From contig CAYLUN010000002.1 of NCBI GenBank assembly GCA_964386865.1, positions 124,001-188,000 of the forward strand: DNA of 64,000 nucleotides. The letters are read 5' to 3'. The position numbers were made by a program, and so were the translations under genes. The DNA is from CAYLUN01 sp964386865. Its GTDB lineage: Bacteria > Verrucomicrobiota > Kiritimatiellia > RFP12 > UBA1067. The notes under the pieces are model-generated. The model did not search any database. It saw only the letters and a program-made list of their open reading frames with translations, and was not told where the DNA came from. Below are positions 52,248 through 62,161 of this stretch, one piece after another (within the stretch, counting starts at the first letter, position 1; the number at the start of each line of letters is the position of its first letter).

Positions 52248-52294
52248 CGCCCAGGCCTGCAGACGGTTATGCGGGAGCCTCTAGGAGTAGCGAA

Positions 52295-53833
<1,539 letters not shown>

Positions 53834-53937
53834 GAGCTAGGCGCGGGCGGCCCGCCAGCGCTGAGCGCCCGGCTCCGATGCTCGGCGGCCGGTGCGCTGA
53901 GGGCAGGGCGCGTGGCGTCGCGCGCCTCACGCGCCCT

Positions 53938-54099
53938 TTACGAAACCGGCGAGAACTGGTCTTTGCCCACGCCGCACTCGGGGCAGCACCAGTCGTCGGG
54001 GATCGCCTCGAACGGCGTTCCGGGGGCGACGCCGGTGGAGGGGTCGCCGGTCTCGGGGTCATAGATGTAGCCGCACACGTTGCAGACGAACTTTTGCAT
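53938..54099 (-). CDS. Rubredoxin (second copy)
   Basis: A 53-residue protein starting MQKFVCNVCGYIYDP, with the second iron loop C-C-P-E-C-G-V-G-K-D. It resembles classical anaerobe rubredoxins more closely than the copy at 15106-15264: it keeps W before the second loop and the C-terminal K-D-Q-F motif. It lies downstream of trmB on the same strand. Confidence 0.95.
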   Translation of the reverse strand: MQKFVCNVCGYIYDPETGDPSTGVAPGTPFEAIPDDWCCPECGVGKDQFSPVS

Positions 54100-54153
54100 A
54101 GCTTCTGATCCTTTCATGAAAGGCCTGTAGTAAACCCGCTTTTCGCGGTTCGG

Positions 54154-54903
54154 TCAACCGTTTTCGCTCTTCGCTTCTCCGCCCGCATCGACGTCGTCCG
54201 CCGCATCCTCCTCGACCGCTCCGCGCGGCTCCATTTCGGGGGGGATCTCAAGGGGCGGGAGGGGCCGCTCCTCGGCGGGCAGCGACTGGAAGGCGCACTG
54301 GTCGATCGGCAGGCCCTGCTTCAGGAACAGGCGCTCGAAATCCGTCTGCTCCTCTTCGGCGCGCGCCATGGCGGGGATCTCGCGGAAGCGCGGGTCGGCG
54401 CCGAGGCGCGCCCGGATCTCCGCGTAGTAATCGAGGTGATCCGTTGCGACCTGCACCGCGCCGCCGACCTCCAGGCGCGCCCAGAGGGCGTCGAGGAACA
54501 GCGGCGAGAAAAGCCGCCGGTTGTGGTGGTGGCGCTTGGGCCACGGATCCGGGAAGAACACGTACACGGTGCGCACGCGGTGCGGCGGCAGCAGGTAATA
54601 GAACGTGTAGAAGGCCTCAAGGCGGAGCACGCGCAGGTTCGTCAGGCTGTGGCGGCAGGCCTTGCGGTCCAGCCTGCGCACGCGCCCCAGCATGCGCTCG
54701 ATGCCTAGGTACTGCGTCTGCGGGTCGGCCGCCGCCCGCGCCGCGAGAAAGCGGCCGTTGCCGCAGCCGATCTCGACCTCAAGCGGGCGCGCGGGATCGA
54801 AAAGCGCGTCGATCGGCAGCGGCACCGTGAGGTCGCTCACGGCCACGACCTGCGTGCGTGCGGGCGCTTTCGTCGCGCGGTGTCTGGTGTCAACGGCGGT
54901 CAT
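54154..54903 (-). CDS. trmB: tRNA (guanine-N7-)-methyltransferase
   Basis: I chose the ATG at 54903 (GGAG upstream); an in-frame ATG at 54984 lies inside tRNA-Lys and upstream of a terminator, so it is rejected. A protein of 249 residues. It has the AdoMet-binding motif V-E-I-G-C-G-N-G-R-F-L and the family signature F-F-P-D-P-W-P-K-R-H-H-H-N-R-R. It methylates G46 in the tRNA variable loop. The last ~35 residues are acidic and Pro-rich, unlike short TrmB proteins. It lies next to two tRNA genes. Confidence 0.95.
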   Translation of the reverse strand: MTAVDTRHRATKAPARTQVVAVSDLTVPLPIDALFDPARPLEVEIGCGNGRFLAARAAADPQTQYLGIERMLGRVRRLDRKACRHSLTNLRVLRLEAFYTFYYLLPPHRVRTVYVFFPDPWPKRHHHNRRLFSPLFLDALWARLEVGGAVQVATDHLDYYAEIRARLGADPRFREIPAMARAEEEQTDFERLFLKQGLPIDQCAFQSLPAEERPLPPLEIPPEMEPRGAVEEDAADDVDAGGEAKSENG

Positions 54904-54923
54904 CTGGCAGCGCTCCGGAGGGG

Positions 54924-54957
54924 AAAAAGAAAAAAACGCAAGCGGTTGAGCTTGCGT
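54924..54957 (-). terminator. Rho-independent terminator after tRNA-Lys
   Basis: Minus-strand stem ACGCAAGC / GCTTGCGT (54957-54950 with 54943-54936) and a 6-nt loop, followed by a long T-rich run. It ends the tRNA-Gly-tRNA-Lys transcript 21 nt before the trmB start. Confidence 0.88.
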
Positions 54958-54970
54958 CTCTTCTTTTTTA

Positions 54971-55046
54971 TGGTAGGGGTGCACGGACTCGAACCGTGGA
55001 CCCAGTGATTAAGAGTCACTTGCTCTACCAACTGAGCTACACCCCC
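54971..55046 (-). tRNA. tRNA-Lys (CUU anticodon)
   Basis: A 76-nt cloverleaf including encoded CCA. The acceptor stem GGGGGTG pairs with CACCCCT (one G-U). The D-arm is TAGCTCAGTTGGTAGAGC and the anticodon loop CTCTTAA gives CTT. The T-arm contains GGTTCGAGTCC. Confidence 0.95.
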
Positions 55047-55055
55047 ATAAAAAAT

Positions 55056-55131
55056 TGGAGCGAGTGATGGGTCTCGAACCCACAACCTCGACCTTGGCAA
55101 GGTCGCGCTCTACCAATTGAGCTACACCCGC
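55056..55131 (-). tRNA. tRNA-Gly (GCC anticodon)
   Basis: A 76-nt cloverleaf with encoded CCA, 9 bp upstream of tRNA-Lys. The acceptor GCGGGTG pairs with the 3' strand at CACTCGC (one G-U pair), the anticodon stem-loop is CGACC-TTGCCAA-GGTCG, and the T-loop is GGTTCGAGACC. Confidence 0.95.
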
Positions 55132-55149
55132 TTCAAAAGAACGGGACAA

Positions 55150-55178
55150 AAGATATCAGATCAGGTCGCAGCCTGCAA
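55150..55178 (-). promoter_or_regulatory. tRNA operon promoter
   Basis: Minus-strand TTGCAG (55178-55173) and TATCTT (55155-55150), spaced 17 bp, 19 bp before tRNA-Gly. Confidence 0.55.
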
Positions 55179-55375
55179 CTGCAAAAAAGAGATTATTCGA
55201 AACTATTTTTCGGGGGTTCATCCGGCCCCGGAGGAGGCTGCCGCGGGGCCCCCGGCGCGCGGGCGCACGCCGCTCCCGCCCGGATGGCGCGGCCGTCAAG
55301 GGGCGCACGCCTGCGCCGCCTCACGGCACGCGAGTCGCGCATGCGTTCGCGCCCCCGAATCGTCGCCGCAAAGGG

Positions 55376-55404
55376 TTGCGTCCAGCGGCGCTGTGCATTA
55401 TACT
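55376..55404 (+). promoter_or_regulatory. Promoter of the small coiled-coil gene / glg operon
   Basis: TTGCGT (55376-55381), a 17-bp spacer and TATACT (55399-55404), 35 bp upstream of the start at 55439. Confidence 0.65.
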
Positions 55405-55438
55405 GCTCCACAGACCGTTGCAGATGAAAGGATGCGGC

Positions 55439-55831
55439 ATGAAAAGGATGTTGGGTTGGGTGGCGCTGTGTGCCGGCGCGGCCCTGTTGGCTCAGCTGGC
55501 CGGGGCGGGCGATATCGCCCGGCTGTCCGAGGCGGATCGCAAGCAGGTGAATGATTGGATGGCTGAGCGCGCCGCGCTGATGGTCGAGTCGCACACGCTA
55601 GACAGCGAGGTTCGCCAGACGTGGATGGATCCGTCGTATGCGACGCCGGAAATCGCGCAGCTGCGAGCCCGCTATGCCGAGCTGCAGCAGGAGCTGCTCC
55701 GGACGCAGCGCGAGATTGAGGCGAAGGTTCGGGAGATACCTGCGGTGGCCGCGAAGGTGCGGCAGCTCGAAGAGTCCAAGCGGCGCGAGCGGGAACTGAC
55801 GAAGAAGATCACGGAGAAAGTCGGCGAGTGA
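55439..55831 (+). CDS. Small exported coiled-coil protein, function unknown
   Basis: A 130-residue protein from the ATG at 55439 (AAGGA 7 nt upstream). A signal peptide (~1-24, ending L-A-G-A-G) is followed by a charged, heptad-rich helix from ~40 to 128 with many Glu, Arg and Gln. No family is recognised. It sits 21 nt before glgA, under a good promoter, and so may be co-transcribed with the glycogen genes, although an exported protein has no obvious place in glycogen synthesis. Confidence 0.75.
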   Translation: MKRMLGWVALCAGAALLAQLAGAGDIARLSEADRKQVNDWMAERAALMVESHTLDSEVRQTWMDPSYATPEIAQLRARYAELQQELLRTQREIEAKVREIPAVAAKVRQLEESKRRERELTKKITEKVGE

Positions 55832-55852
55832 CCGGCGTGCGGAGAGTCAGAC

Positions 55853-57391
55853 ATGGCCAGAGATAAGAAAAAGACGGAGAGTTCCGAGAGCCCTCGCATC
55901 CTGATCGTCACGCCTGAGATCACCTATTTGCCCTCGGGCATGGGGAACATGGCGGGCAAGCTGACCGCCAAGGCGGGCGGGCTGGCAGACGTTTCCGCGT
56001 CGCTGGTGGCGGCGCTGTTCGACCGGGGCGCGGACGTGCACGTGGCGCTGCCGCACTACCGGCGGATGTTCCACATCGATGTGGGCCAGCTCATCAGCGA
56101 CGAGCTGCGCGTGTACAAGAGCCGGCTGCCGGATTCGCGCATCCACCTCGCCGAAGATCGCTGCTTCTACTACCGCGATACGGTGTACAGCAACTCGCAG
56201 AACGAGAACCCGAAGCTGGCCTTGGCCTTTTCCCGCGAGGTGATCAACAACATCATACCCACGGTGCAGCCCGACCTGATCCACTGTAACGACTGGATGA
56301 CGGGGCTGATTCCAAGCGCGGCTCGGCGCATGGGCATCCCCTGCCTCTTCACGGTGCACAACATTCACACGCACCACCTGACCCTCGCGCAGATTGAGGA
56401 CTCGGGCATCGACGCGGCGGAGTTCTGGGCCAACCTGTTCTATACGCGCGTGCCCTACAACTACGAGGAGTCGCGCAACAGCAACCCGATCGACATGCAG
56501 GCGAGCGGCGTGTTCGCCTCGCACTTCATCAACACGGTGAGCCCGACGTTCCTCAAGGAGATCGTCAACGGCTGGCACGACTTCATCCCCGTGGACCTGC
56601 GCCAGGAGATCCGCAACAAGTACGAGGCGGGCTGCGCGGCCGGCATCCTGAACGCGCCGGACCCCTCGGACAATCCCGAAACCGACCCGCAAATCGAGGT
56701 GCGCTACACGTCCGAGTCGCACTACGAGGCCAAGCGTGCTAACAAGTTGTCGTTTCAGCGCAAGGTGGGTCTGGAGGAAAACCCGGACGCGCCGCTCTTC
56801 TTCTGGCCGTCGCGCCTCGATCCCGCGCAGAAGGGGCCGCAGCTTCTAACCGACATTCTCTACCGCTTCATGTCGCGGCACTGGAAGCAGCGCGTGCAGA
56901 TCGCGGTCGTGGCGAACGGCGCGTACCAGCAGCCGTTCTTCGACATCATCCGCTTCCACGAGCTGTACGGGCGGCTCGCGGTGTGCGACTTCAACCAGTC
57001 GCTCTCCAAGCTCGGCTTCGCGGCGTCCGATTTCACGCTGGTGCCGTCGCTGTTCGAGCCCTGCGGCCTGCCGCAGATGGTGGGCCAGCTCTACGGCTCG
57101 CTTCCTGTCGTGCACGACACGGGGGGCTTGCACGACACCGTCGAGCACCTCGACCTGGCCGCGGGCAAGGGCAACGGCTTCGTGTTCAAGATCTACGACA
57201 GCCGCGGGCTCGAGTGGGCAATGGACAAGGCCCTCGAGTTCTACAAGCGCCCGGCGGAGGAGCGCGAGCGTCAGGTCGCCCGCATCATGCGCGAGGGGCA
57301 GGCCCGCTTCAACCACGACGTGTGCGCCAAGGCCTACATCGACATCTACGAACAAATGCTGCACCGCCCGCTGGTGCGCTCGTTCGAGTAG
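55853..57391 (+). CDS. glgA: Glycogen/starch synthase (GT5)
   Basis: A protein of 512 residues. The N-terminal GT-B half has the sugar-nucleotide loop K-A-G-G-L-A-D-V, and the C-terminal half has P-S-L-F-E-P-C-G-L-P-Q and T-G-G-L-H-D-T-V. It extends alpha-1,4-glucan chains from ADP- or UDP-glucose; donor choice cannot be read. A stretch around 260-290 (I-L-N-A-P-D-P-S-D-N-P) replaces the usual K-G-x-D loop region of E. coli GlgA and resembles the divergent forms of other phyla. The branching enzyme gene follows after 33 nt. Confidence 0.92.
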   Translation: MARDKKKTESSESPRILIVTPEITYLPSGMGNMAGKLTAKAGGLADVSASLVAALFDRGADVHVALPHYRRMFHIDVGQLISDELRVYKSRLPDSRIHLAEDRCFYYRDTVYSNSQNENPKLALAFSREVINNIIPTVQPDLIHCNDWMTGLIPSAARRMGIPCLFTVHNIHTHHLTLAQIEDSGIDAAEFWANLFYTRVPYNYEESRNSNPIDMQASGVFASHFINTVSPTFLKEIVNGWHDFIPVDLRQEIRNKYEAGCAAGILNAPDPSDNPETDPQIEVRYTSESHYEAKRANKLSFQRKVGLEENPDAPLFFWPSRLDPAQKGPQLLTDILYRFMSRHWKQRVQIAVVANGAYQQPFFDIIRFHELYGRLAVCDFNQSLSKLGFAASDFTLVPSLFEPCGLPQMVGQLYGSLPVVHDTGGLHDTVEHLDLAAGKGNGFVFKIYDSRGLEWAMDKALEFYKRPAEERERQVARIMREGQARFNHDVCAKAYIDIYEQMLHRPLVRSFE

Positions 57392-57424
57392 CGTCCGATC
57401 AGCCAAGCATCAGGAGGTCAGGTT

Positions 57425-59437
57425 ATGCCGGTTACCGCCGCACGCTCGTCTCTGCTGGACGACCCGTATCTCGCGCCCTACGCGGAGATCATCCGCAAGC
57501 GCGCTGACGCCGCGGTCAGGCGGGCGTCGCAGCTGGCCACTTCGCCCGGCTCGCTGGCCGAGTTCGCCTGCGCGCACGAGTACTACGGGCTGCACCGCAC
57601 GGCTGACGGCTGGGTGTTCCGGGAGTGGGCGCCCAACGCCACGGCGATCTGGCTGGTCGGCGACTTCTCCGACTGGGGCACGCGCGACGCCTTCAAGCTC
57701 GAGCGGCTGCCGGGGCGCGACGTCTGGGAGCTGAAGCTAGGCCCGGCGGCGCTCGCCCACGGCCAGCTCTATCGGCTGGAGCTGACGTGGAGCGGCGGGC
57801 GCGGCGAGCGCTTGCCCGCCTACGTCCGCCGCACCGTGCAGGATCCGAACACGCTGATGTTCGCCGCCGAGGTGTGGGACCCCCCGCCGTACGTCTGGCG
57901 CGTGCCGTCATTCACAGTGCCCCGGCGCGTGCCGCTCATCTACGAGACGCACGTCGGAATGGCCCAGGAAAAGGCCGCGGTGGGCACCTACGTGGAGTTT
58001 CGCGAGAAGGTCCTGCCGCGCATCGTGCGAGCCGGCTACAACACGATTCAGCTCATGGCCGTGATGGAGCACCCGTACTACGGCTCGTTCGGCTACCACG
58101 TCTCGAACTTCTTCGCCTGCTCGTCGCGCTTCGGCACGCCCGAAGAGCTCAAGTCGCTGGTCGACGCCGCACACGAGGCCGGCCTCGCGGTGATCATGGA
58201 TATCGTCCACTCGCACTCGGTCAAGAACGAGCGCGAGGGGCTCTCGCTCTTCGACGGCTCGCCGTACCAGTACTTCCACAACGGCCTGCGCGGCTGGCAT
58301 GAGGCGTGGGACTCGCGCTGCTTCGACTACGGCAAGACGGACGTGCTCCACTTTTTGCTCTCCAACTGCCGCTACTGGCTGGACGAGTTCCACTTCGACG
58401 GCTACCGCTTCGACGGCATCACGAGCATGCTCTATCTGCACCACGGGCTGGGCGTTGACTTCACGGACTACAGCCAGTACTTCGACGCGACGGTCGACGA
58501 CGACGCGTGGATCTACTGCAACCTGGCGAACCGCGTCATCCACGAGGTCCGGCCGGACGCGATCACCATCGCGGAGGACGTGAGCGGCATGCCAGGCATT
58601 GCGGCTCCGGCGGACGACCTGGGCGCGGGGTTCGACTACCGCATGTCGATGGGCGTGCCGGAGTGCTGGTTCAGGCTTGTGCGCGACGTCCGCGACGAGG
58701 ACTGGAGCATCGGCTACCTCTGGCACGAGCTGACGAACCGGCGCGCAGACGAGCAGACCGTGAACTATGTGGAGAGCCACGACCAGGCGCTGGTGGGGGG
58801 CAAGACGCTCTTCTTCCAGCTCGTGGATTCGGCGATCTACGACTCCATGTCGCGCGCCTCGCCGAACATCAAGGCCGACCGCGGCGTGTCGCTCCACAAG
58901 CTCGCCCGCCTCGCCACGCTGGCCACGGCCGGGCACGCCTACCTCAACTTCATGGGCAACGAGTTCGGCCACCCGGAGTGGATCGACTTCCCGCGCGAGG
59001 GCAACGGCTTCTCGTACCACTACGCCCGCCGACAGTGGGCGCTGCGCGACAACCCCGACCTGCTCTACTGGTGCCTGGGCGAGTTCGACGAGGCCAGCAT
59101 TCGCCTGGTCAAAGAGTCGCAGGCGCTGGAGGGCACCGTGCCGCGCCGCCTCTTCGTCTCCGACAAAGAGAAGATCCTCGTGTTCGAGCGCGGGCCGCTG
59201 GTCTTCATCTTCAACTTCCACAGCTCGCAGTCGGTGGCCGACTACTCGGTGCTGGTGCCGCCGGGCGCGTACCGGCTGGCGCTGAACACAGACGAGGAGC
59301 TGTTCGGCGGGCATGACCGGATCACGCCCGGCCAGACCTTCGAACTGCTGTCCGAGATGCGCGGCAACGAGCGCTGCCACATCGTCAAAGTCTACCTCCC
59401 GTGCCGCACGGCCATCGTGCTGCGGCGCCAGACCTGA
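57425..59437 (+). CDS. glgB: 1,4-alpha-glucan branching enzyme, eukaryote-type (GH13, CBM48)
   Basis: A protein of 670 residues with AGGAGG upstream. A CBM48-like domain (~45-160) precedes the GH13 barrel. Catalytic positions are Asp330 (R-F-D-G-I-T-S-M), Glu384 (I-A-E-D-V-S-G-M) and Asp453 (V-E-S-H-D-Q). The motifs E-H-P-Y-Y-G-S-F-G-Y-H-V, V-H-S-H-S-V-K-N and W-D-S-R-C-F-D-Y-G match the GH13_8 branching enzymes of eukaryotes rather than E. coli-type GlgB. It introduces alpha-1,6 branches into glycogen. It converges with the GH95-like gene, 27 nt apart, with a GC-rich inverted repeat across the junction. Confidence 0.92.
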   Translation: MPVTAARSSLLDDPYLAPYAEIIRKRADAAVRRASQLATSPGSLAEFACAHEYYGLHRTADGWVFREWAPNATAIWLVGDFSDWGTRDAFKLERLPGRDVWELKLGPAALAHGQLYRLELTWSGGRGERLPAYVRRTVQDPNTLMFAAEVWDPPPYVWRVPSFTVPRRVPLIYETHVGMAQEKAAVGTYVEFREKVLPRIVRAGYNTIQLMAVMEHPYYGSFGYHVSNFFACSSRFGTPEELKSLVDAAHEAGLAVIMDIVHSHSVKNEREGLSLFDGSPYQYFHNGLRGWHEAWDSRCFDYGKTDVLHFLLSNCRYWLDEFHFDGYRFDGITSMLYLHHGLGVDFTDYSQYFDATVDDDAWIYCNLANRVIHEVRPDAITIAEDVSGMPGIAAPADDLGAGFDYRMSMGVPECWFRLVRDVRDEDWSIGYLWHELTNRRADEQTVNYVESHDQALVGGKTLFFQLVDSAIYDSMSRASPNIKADRGVSLHKLARLATLATAGHAYLNFMGNEFGHPEWIDFPREGNGFSYHYARRQWALRDNPDLLYWCLGEFDEASIRLVKESQALEGTVPRRLFVSDKEKILVFERGPLVFIFNFHSSQSVADYSVLVPPGAYRLALNTDEELFGGHDRITPGQTFELLSEMRGNERCHIVKVYLPCRTAIVLRRQT

Positions 59438-59464
59438 TGCTGGCGCCGCCGCCTGCCCGGCCCT

Positions 59465-62161
59465 TTACGGGGTGGCCGGCGCCGGCGGCAAGACGCGGAA
59501 CTCCTCCAGCGTGGGAACCTCGCTGGCCTGGAGAATCGTCAGCCGCACGCGGCGCGTTTTCGCGGGCGCGAACGTCAGCGTCTTCTTGCCGCTGAGCGTG
59601 GAGCCTCGCGCCACTTCGCGCCACGCCTCGCCCTGCTGGACGTCGACGGAGAACGCCTGTGTGCGCGGGAAGCTGATCTCCCAGATCTCGACGCCGCCCA
59701 CGGTTTCTTCTTTTTCGAGGTCAGCCTCCAGCCAGCCGCTGCGGCTGCCCGGGGCCGCGCCCCAGCGCGTGCCGGGGTCGTCGTCCGCGGCTTTTGCCGC
59801 CTGGAACCCCGGGCCCCACTCGCTGGAGGCGCGCAGGGGCCTGCCGGCAGAGAGGGCCGGGCGCAGGCCTTTCTTCGCATCTTTGAGGCCGAACACGTTC
59901 CGCGCGTTCGGCGGCAGCGCGCAGGCATCGACCTCGGGCCGGATGTCGCCGGCCTCTTGGCAGAGGATTACCTCCTGCCCTTGCCGCAGGCCGAGCTCAT
60001 AGAGGCCGGGCGCTGTCTGGCGCAGGGGAACCGACGGATCGGAAAGCAAAAATGGGCCATCGAAGCGCGGAACGATCACGCAGGGTTCGCCGGCCAGGCT
60101 TCTCACCCTGACCCAGCGGGTCTTGCCCTCGCGCCGCGCCGCGCTCACCAAGAACCCGCCCTCGGCCCGCAGGTCATGGAACGCCGCCGTCCTCCACTCG
60201 GCCGGCGCCGCCGGAAAGATGCGGAGGCGTCCGCCCCAGCTCTGGAGCAGCATGTCCTGCAGCGCCTTGGCTGCGACCAGCGAGCACTCGATCACGGGCG
60301 AGCCCTCGATGTACATCGTGTTCGGCATCACGAACCGCTTGTTGTCGTGGTGCGCACGAAGGTTGGCAAGCGCCCTCTCGCCATCGCCCATGCACGAGTA
60401 GAGCAGCGAGGCGGCCGCGCTCGACCAGCCGTAGATCTGCTTGCCGCCTTCGACCGTCAGCCAGTGCGTGAGGGTCTTCTCTACGAGCGCCCGGCTCTCG
60501 GGCTGCTCGGCGGAGAGCAGGTGCAGCGGCCAGACCATGAGCAGGTGCGACCAGTGGCGGTGCGACTTCTCGAAGGGCACCGTCGCGCCAACCATGAAGC
60601 CGTTCTCGTTCTGCGGGTAGGGCGTAAGGTCGCGCAGCACGCGCTCCCACTCGGGCCTCTGCGGGTCGCTGAAGCCGTAGCGCGCGCTCAGATCGAGAAG
60701 CGTGGCGCAGCCCCAGCGCAGGAGCGAGAGGTTGTAGTTGGTGTCGACGTCGCCCGCCTGGCTGTACTCCGGCGAATGCATGCGCGGGAGGTGGAGCTTG
60801 CCGTCGTCGCCCGGCTTGAGCAGGTTCAGGTAGAGGTTGACGCTGCCTTTCAGCATCGGATAAAACGCGTGGACGATCTGGTTGGTCACGAGCGCGTGGT
60901 CCATGGAGTAGCGGTACTGCTGCCAGTAGAGGTGCAGCGCCCAGGTGAAGTCGCCGGGATTGATAAACGCCTGCGGCGCGCAGGTGCCGTCGCCGCGCAG
61001 GCCTTCGTAACAGGTCGTGTGCGGAACCGTCGCGCAGTGGTCGAACCCCCAGATTTCCTTGGCGTTCTTGACGAAGTTGCCCCGCTTGGCGTCGATGAAG
61101 CGCGTGAAGGACTCGCCGAGCTCGAGGTGGTTGGCCGCGTAGACGGGCGAGTAGGCGAGCTGGATGTTGAGGTTCCACCAGATGCGCGGCCAGCCGGTCT
61201 GCCGGTACCACGGCCCCAGCAGGTCGATCACCTGCCGGTCTTGGCGCGTGGCACACGCGAGCTTGTACAGCTGGATCCAGTAGAAGCCCTCGATCTGCGC
61301 GTCGGGCACGGAGAGAAAGCTGGCGGGGTAGTAAGCGTGCCACCAGTCGCGGTGGCTCTGCTCGAGCGCCACGGTCGGGAGCGTGGCCACCCGCCGAACC
61401 GTGGCCAGCGCGGTCTCCTTCGCGGTCTCGGCTGGAAACGAGTCGGCCACGCTCAGCGTGAGCCGGCGCTTTGCGGGCGAGCCGCGCACCAACCACGCGG
61501 TGGCGAACGCGCCTCCCGCCACGCGGCGCTGCTCGCAGAAGCCGGTTTCGCCCTCAGTTCCGGTGCAGGGCGGCGGGTTCGGCGTGCCCTGAACCTTCTT
61601 CATCTCGTCGCGGAAAACCTCGGCCGCTTCCGGCTCCCAGGCGAAGGCCGCGGCCCCTTCGCCGCCTTCGGTTTCGAGGTCGACCAGCAAGGCCATCTCG
61701 TCGGCGTGGTCCAGGGCGCGGAAGCGGACACGGCCTTTGTCGGTGACGATCTCGCCGCGGGTCTCGGCGTTCCACAAATCCGTGCGGAGCGTGCCTGACT
61801 TGATTGTGCCTGCGGTCTTGAGGATCAGGCCTCCGATCGGCAGGCGGCCGTTGTCTCGGCGGTGGTCGGTCACATCCGAGCGGCCGAGCTCGAACCGCAG
61901 CCGGTCGGGTCCGTCGGTGTAGATCGTGGTGCCGAGCAGGCCGTTGCCGAGGAAGGCGCCGTGGTCAAACGTGGCGGGCAAGACCTCCCAGACGAGGTCG
62001 TGCCGCTCGAGGAAACTCGGCCAATCGACGCGATCAGCCACCTCGCTGACGGAGGCCTTCTTGTTCGCCTGTTGAAGGGTGTCCGCCGAAGCCACGCACG
62101 CCGGCAGCAGCGCGGCAGCAATCAGCGCGGCAGAGGACGCAGCGTTGAGCAGGCGCTTCAT
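59465..62161 (-). CDS. Secreted GH95-like alpha-fucosidase with C-terminal discoidin domain
   Basis: A protein of 898 residues from the ATG at 62161 (a further upstream frame overlaps the GH29 gene). It has a signal peptide (MKRLLNAASSAALIAAALLP), an N-terminal beta domain with F-L-G-N-G-L-L-G-T and a helical (alpha/alpha)6 barrel at ~300-720 (G-F-Y-W-I-Q-L-Y-K, W-W-N-L-N-I-Q, N-L-S-L-L-R-W-G-C). A beta domain and an F5/8C discoidin domain (~780-895) follow. GH95 enzymes are inverting alpha-1,2-fucosidases or related galactosidases. The start overlaps the GH29 stop (ATGA), so the two are coupled. Confidence 0.75.
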   Translation of the reverse strand: MKRLLNAASSAALIAAALLPACVASADTLQQANKKASVSEVADRVDWPSFLERHDLVWEVLPATFDHGAFLGNGLLGTTIYTDGPDRLRFELGRSDVTDHRRDNGRLPIGGLILKTAGTIKSGTLRTDLWNAETRGEIVTDKGRVRFRALDHADEMALLVDLETEGGEGAAAFAWEPEAAEVFRDEMKKVQGTPNPPPCTGTEGETGFCEQRRVAGGAFATAWLVRGSPAKRRLTLSVADSFPAETAKETALATVRRVATLPTVALEQSHRDWWHAYYPASFLSVPDAQIEGFYWIQLYKLACATRQDRQVIDLLGPWYRQTGWPRIWWNLNIQLAYSPVYAANHLELGESFTRFIDAKRGNFVKNAKEIWGFDHCATVPHTTCYEGLRGDGTCAPQAFINPGDFTWALHLYWQQYRYSMDHALVTNQIVHAFYPMLKGSVNLYLNLLKPGDDGKLHLPRMHSPEYSQAGDVDTNYNLSLLRWGCATLLDLSARYGFSDPQRPEWERVLRDLTPYPQNENGFMVGATVPFEKSHRHWSHLLMVWPLHLLSAEQPESRALVEKTLTHWLTVEGGKQIYGWSSAAASLLYSCMGDGERALANLRAHHDNKRFVMPNTMYIEGSPVIECSLVAAKALQDMLLQSWGGRLRIFPAAPAEWRTAAFHDLRAEGGFLVSAARREGKTRWVRVRSLAGEPCVIVPRFDGPFLLSDPSVPLRQTAPGLYELGLRQGQEVILCQEAGDIRPEVDACALPPNARNVFGLKDAKKGLRPALSAGRPLRASSEWGPGFQAAKAADDDPGTRWGAAPGSRSGWLEADLEKEETVGGVEIWEISFPRTQAFSVDVQQGEAWREVARGSTLSGKKTLTFAPAKTRRVRLTILQASEVPTLEEFRVLPPAPATP

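Noticed and set aside
54904..54984. A longer trmB beginning at 54984
   Set aside because: That start lies inside tRNA-Lys and upstream of a strong terminator; the ATG at 54903 has its own ribosome site.
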